A stretch of 64,000 nucleotides of DNA. It comes from Woeseiaceae bacterium (GTDB lineage: Bacteria > Pseudomonadota > Gammaproteobacteria > Steroidobacterales > Woeseiaceae). The position numbers and the translations under genes are program-made. The stretch's first letter is position 1. Every line of letters begins with the position of its first letter. The notes under the pieces are model-generated. The model ran no database searches and was not told the origin of the DNA. It saw only the letters and a list, made by a program, of their open reading frames with translations. Positions 60,984 to 64,000 of this stretch are shown here, piece after piece. The stretch spans positions 1 to 64,000 of the forward strand of contig JAJFKU010000072.1 in NCBI GenBank assembly GCA_021773035.1, written 5' to 3'.

Positions 60984-61812
60984 TCATTTGCTGCAACGCG
61001 GATCTCTGATTTTCCAGCACCCATCGGTGATGGGTATTCTCAATGTGACGCCGGACTCGTTTTCCGACGGCGGGCGTTTCGTTGATCCGGATGCCGCTCG
61101 ACGGCAGGCTGAAGCGCTGGCGGCGGACGGCGCAGCGATTATCGATATCGGTGGCGAGTCAACGAGACCGGGCGCTGAGGCCGTTGACGAGGCCCAGGAA
61201 CTGGATCGGGTCATACCGATAATCGAAGCTGTTCGCGCCGCGGTCGATTTACCTGTCTCGATCGATACCAGCAAAGCGGCAGTGATGCGCGAGGGCGTCG
61301 CTGCAGGTGCTGTGATGATCAACGATGTGCTGGCGCTGCGTGAACCGGGCGCTCTTGTGGCGGCAGCGGAACTGGGTGTAACGGTCTGCCTGATGCACAT
61401 GCAGGGGCGACCGAGGACGATGCAGCACCAACCGGAGTACACCGACGTCACGGCAGACGTCACGGCGTTCCTCGAGCAGAGGGCCGCTGCGTGCGTGGCG
61501 GCCGGGATTTCACGCGAGCGGCTGGTGGTCGATCCGGGCTTTGGCTTCGGTAAGAGTCACGCACATAATGTCGAGTTGCTGGCAAATCTGCGACAATTAC
61601 AGCTTCTTGGGTTGCCGGTATTGGTAGGCCTGTCGCGAAAGTCGACGTTGGGTGAATTGACGGACAGAAATGTCGGGGAACGCCTGTCGGCAAGCGTTGC
61701 CGCGGCGGTGATCGCCGTCATGCGAGGTGCGCAGATAGTGCGTGCGCATGACGTCAGGGAGACGGTAGATGCGCTGCGGGTAGCGGGCGCGGTATTGGAA
61801 GCAGGGATATGA
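60943..61812 (+). CDS. folP: Dihydropteroate synthase
   Basis: 289 aa from the ATG at 60943 inside the ftsH end; a GTG or TTG start a little later is possible. Signature [43 protein letters not shown] and [16 protein letters not shown]. It makes 7,8-dihydropteroate from pABA and is the sulfonamide target. Follows ftsH as in E. coli. Confidence 0.96.
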   Translation: MRPARLVVPLQNTSHLLQRGSLIFQHPSVMGILNVTPDSFSDGGRFVDPDAARRQAEALAADGAAIIDIGGESTRPGAEAVDEAQELDRVIPIIEAVRAAVDLPVSIDTSKAAVMREGVAAGAVMINDVLALREPGALVAAAELGVTVCLMHMQGRPRTMQHQPEYTDVTADVTAFLEQRAAACVAAGISRERLVVDPGFGFGKSHAHNVELLANLRQLQLLGLPVLVGLSRKSTLGELTDRNVGERLSASVAAAVIAVMRGAQIVRAHDVRETVDALRVAGAVLEAGI

Positions 61813-63140
61813 GTAAACAGTTTTTTGGGACAGACGGTGTGCGCGGGACGGTCGGAAACGACCCGATGACGGCGGATTTCGCAATGCGCCTGGCTAGCGC
61901 GGCGGCGCAGGTACTGGTGCCGGCCGGTGGTACCGTGGTTATCGGCAAAGATACCCGGCTGTCCGGGTATATGTTCGAGTCGGCGCTGGAGGCGGGATTT
62001 GTCGCCGCGGGAGCCGATGTGTTGCTGATCGGGCCACTGCCGACGCCGGGTATTGCGCGCCTGACCCAGGAGTTCGATGCTGACCTCGGTGTCGTGATTA
62101 GTGCTTCTCACAACGCCTATTTCGACAACGGCATCAAATTCTTCGACCGGTTCGGTGCGAAGTTGACGGACGAAATCGAGGAACAGATCGAAGAGCACCT
62201 GCAGAATCCGGCAATCACGCTTGAATCGCAATTGCTGGGTAAAGCAAAACGAATCGATACGGCTCGTATCCGGTATCAGGACTTTTGTGCGGCCAGCGTA
62301 TCGGGCGAAGACAGTCTCGAGGGCATAAAGATCGTTTTTGACGGCGCAAATGGTGCCGGATACAAGGTCGGACCCCGAACATTGGGTCAGCTCGGGGCAG
62401 ATGTGATACCGATCGGATGCTCGCCCAATGGCAAGAATATCAACCATGGTTGCGGTTCCACCGAGCCCGGGTTGCTGCAGCTGACCGTGCCAGCCCTGCA
62501 TGCCGATGTCGGCGTCGCCCTGGACGGTGATGGTGATCGCCTGGTTATGGCCGATGAAAGCGGTAATCTCGTCGACGGCGACCAGTTGCTCTACATACTC
62601 GCCAGCGAGAGACACCGGGCAGGTGTTTTGAAGGGGCCGGTTGTGGGTACGGTGATGAGTAATCTTGGGCTGGAGCATGCGCTGAAGGAGCAGGGTATCG
62701 AGTTTCTACGGGCGAAGGTCGGCGACCGCTATGTCCTGGAGAAACTCCGGGAAACGGGGGGTAGCGTTGGCGGCGAAACCTCCGGGCATATGCTGGTGCT
62801 GGACAAGACCACTACCGGTGATGGCCTGATCTGCGCATTACAGGTACTTGCCATCATGAAAGAGTCCGGAAAACCACTGTCTGAACTTGCTGCCGGTATG
62901 CGCAAGTACCCTCAGACGATGGTAAACGTACGCACGGAAAACCGTATGGATCCCGGCTCCTCCGCCGAGATTCAGGCGGCGGTAGAGGCTGCTGAGCAGG
63001 AACTGGCCGAAACCGGACGAGTGGTGCTGCGGGCTTCAGGCACTGAACCGGTTATCCGTGTCATGGTTGAGGGTGAAAACAACGAGCAGGTCGTCGGCAT
63101 CGCTAATCGCCTGGCCGCGATTGTAGCTGCCGCGGCCTGA
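61809..63140 (+). CDS. glmM: Phosphoglucosamine mutase
   Basis: 443 aa. Catalytic phosphoserine loop VVISASHNAYFDNGIKFF, metal site DGDGDRLVMADE, sugar loop GGETSGHMLV, phosphate-binding RASGTEPVIRVM. It makes glucosamine-1-phosphate for UDP-GlcNAc. The ATG overlaps the folP stop (ATGA). Confidence 0.97.
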   Translation: MSKQFFGTDGVRGTVGNDPMTADFAMRLASAAAQVLVPAGGTVVIGKDTRLSGYMFESALEAGFVAAGADVLLIGPLPTPGIARLTQEFDADLGVVISASHNAYFDNGIKFFDRFGAKLTDEIEEQIEEHLQNPAITLESQLLGKAKRIDTARIRYQDFCAASVSGEDSLEGIKIVFDGANGAGYKVGPRTLGQLGADVIPIGCSPNGKNINHGCGSTEPGLLQLTVPALHADVGVALDGDGDRLVMADESGNLVDGDQLLYILASERHRAGVLKGPVVGTVMSNLGLEHALKEQGIEFLRAKVGDRYVLEKLRETGGSVGGETSGHMLVLDKTTTGDGLICALQVLAIMKESGKPLSELAAGMRKYPQTMVNVRTENRMDPGSSAEIQAAVEAAEQELAETGRVVLRASGTEPVIRVMVEGENNEQVVGIANRLAAIVAAAA

Positions 63141-63165
63141 GGGCCGGCAATAGCAAGATTTCGCG

Positions 63166-63194
63166 TTGATTTGCCGTCCTTGCCCCGGTATCCT
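63166..63194 (+). promoter_or_regulatory. Sigma-70-like promoter for tpiA
   Basis: TTGATT (63166-63171), 17-bp spacer, TATCCT (63189-63194), 33 bp before the tpiA start. Confidence 0.4.
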
Positions 63195-63227
63195 TGCGCG
63201 CCTTTTAAGCCTTCGGAAACTTAAGCG

Positions 63228-63986
63228 ATGCGTGAATTTCTAATTGCCGGCAATTGGAAAATGAACGGCGGCAATGAGGCCAATGCTGAGCTGGTCTCCG
63301 GCATTATTGCCGGTGTCCCGGACGGCGACGGTTTTCGTCTGCTGGTGTGCCCGCCGTTTCCGTATCTGGCCGCCGTAGCCGCTCAGCTGGCGGGCAGTAA
63401 GGTTGCGCTGGGAGCGCAGAGCGTGTCGGAGCATAGTGCCGGTGCTTTTACGGGTGAGACGGCGCCGTCGATGTTGCGTGATGTCGGTTGTGAGTACGTA
63501 ATTGTCGGGCATTCGGAACGACGTGCGCTGTTTGGCGAGAGCAGTGAACAGGTGGCGGAGAAGTTCAAGGCGGCGCAGGCGGCTGGCCTGACTCCGATTT
63601 TGTGTGTCGGCGAAACGCTGGAAGAGCGCGAGGCGGGTGCCACGGAGAAGGTGATCGACGAACAGCTTGACGCTGTTTTGAGTGCGGTCGGAGCGGCAGC
63701 TTTTGCGACCGGCGTTATAGCCTACGAGCCGGTTTGGGCCATCGGTACCGGGATGACGGCATCGCCGGAACAGGCACAGGACGTGCATTGCCATATCCGG
63801 GAACGATTGGCGCAGCACGACGCGGAATTGGCTGCTGACGTACAGATACTGTACGGCGGCAGCATGAAGGGGGAGAATGCACCCGGCCTGTTGTCCATGC
63901 CTGATATCGATGGTGGACTGATCGGCGGTGCGTCGCTGAAGGCGAGCGATTTTCTCGCGATCGCCAGGGCTGCGGCAGAGATTTGA
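63228..63986 (+). CDS. tpiA: Triosephosphate isomerase
   Basis: 252 aa, TIM barrel. Substrate Asn/Lys in IAGNWKMNGG, catalytic His in IVGHSERRALFGE, catalytic Glu in YEPVWAIGTG and phosphate loop LYGGSMKGENA. It interconverts the triose phosphates. Last gene in the window, after glmM; the gene that usually follows (secG) is beyond the edge. Confidence 0.98.
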   Translation: MREFLIAGNWKMNGGNEANAELVSGIIAGVPDGDGFRLLVCPPFPYLAAVAAQLAGSKVALGAQSVSEHSAGAFTGETAPSMLRDVGCEYVIVGHSERRALFGESSEQVAEKFKAAQAAGLTPILCVGETLEEREAGATEKVIDEQLDAVLSAVGAAAFATGVIAYEPVWAIGTGMTASPEQAQDVHCHIRERLAQHDAELAADVQILYGGSMKGENAPGLLSMPDIDGGLIGGASLKASDFLAIARAAAEI

Positions 63987-64000
63987 GCGCCTGGCTTTAG

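Noticed and set aside
61557-62678. 373-codon minus-strand ORF over folP and glmM
   Set aside because: Shadow of two certain genes, composition not protein-like.

Overview
The window looks like a piece of a gammaproteobacterial chromosome. Gene order matches that class: 4.5S RNA-dnaX-ybaB-recR; rsgA/orn; smpB-ratA-rnfH-bamE-fur-recN-nadK-hrcA-grpE-dnaK-dnaJ-dapB-carA-carB-greA-yhbY-rlmE-ftsH-folP-glmM-tpiA. Protein sequences resemble Pseudomonas, Xanthomonas and marine relatives more than enterics: HrcA is present, Fur is of the Pseudomonas type, and there are many conserved lipoproteins of unknown function. A free-living, possibly marine Gammaproteobacterium (Woeseia-like or Chromatiales-like) is my best guess. 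This is inference from gene order and protein style, not from a marker-gene tree.

Layout. (1) 1-5.5 kb is accessory and partly decayed. It holds the C-terminal end of an IS30-family transposase cut by the window edge, a P4-type tyrosine integrase whose first catalytic Arg is Lys, a likely tRNA-Ser 3'-end remnant (att scar), a secreted Cys-rich orphan, an astacin metalloprotease pseudogene with an internal deletion and frameshift, and a membrane fatty-acid desaturase. (2) 5.6-9.1 kb carries metabolic single genes: sstT, class I ppk2 and class I FBP aldolase. (3) 9.1-20.3 kb is housekeeping: 4.5S RNA with its own promoter, dnaX-ybaB-recR-HIT, rsgA/orn, a SAM methyltransferase, a GFA-fold protein, a YgiM-like SH3 anchor protein, the divergent ppsA/ppsR pair, and a DUF1249 protein. 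(4) 20.3-31.6 kb is rich in envelope and unknown genes. It has Prc protease, small membrane proteins, a DUF1232 protein, an FHA-coiled-coil protein, a Ycf46-like AAA ATPase, a gluzincin-like lipoprotein peptidase, an NlpC/P60 lipoprotein and two orphan lipoproteins. Two perfect palindromes and a near-consensus CRP-type site lie between these genes. (5) 31.7-40.5 kb holds a glutamine amidotransferase, srkA-typA, a DUF1684 lipoprotein, a saccharopine-dehydrogenase-like protein, a GNAT protein, and a secreted pair that ends in a DUF442 phosphatase-like protein. (6) 40.5-64 kb is a long housekeeping block. It starts with tmRNA (tag ANEDNYALAA) beside smpB, continues with the stress and chaperone genes under two sigma-32-like promoters, and ends with dapB-carAB-greA and ftsH-folP-glmM-tpiA.

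How the genes work together. tmRNA and SmpB rescue stalled ribosomes; FtsH and Prc are proteases that can remove the tagged or misfolded products. GrpE, DnaK and DnaJ refold proteins. PpsR is the predicted regulator of PpsA. FolP, GlmM and CarAB supply folate, peptidoglycan precursors and pyrimidine/arginine precursors. I found no CRISPR array and no recognisable defence system. The best candidate for an undescribed unit is the minus-strand lipoprotein peptidase - AAA ATPase - FHA coiled-coil cluster at 25.3-29.6 kb with its small membrane neighbours. The most striking single observations are the astacin pseudogene, the Lys-for-Arg integrase and a dapB gene that seems to start at an AUC codon.
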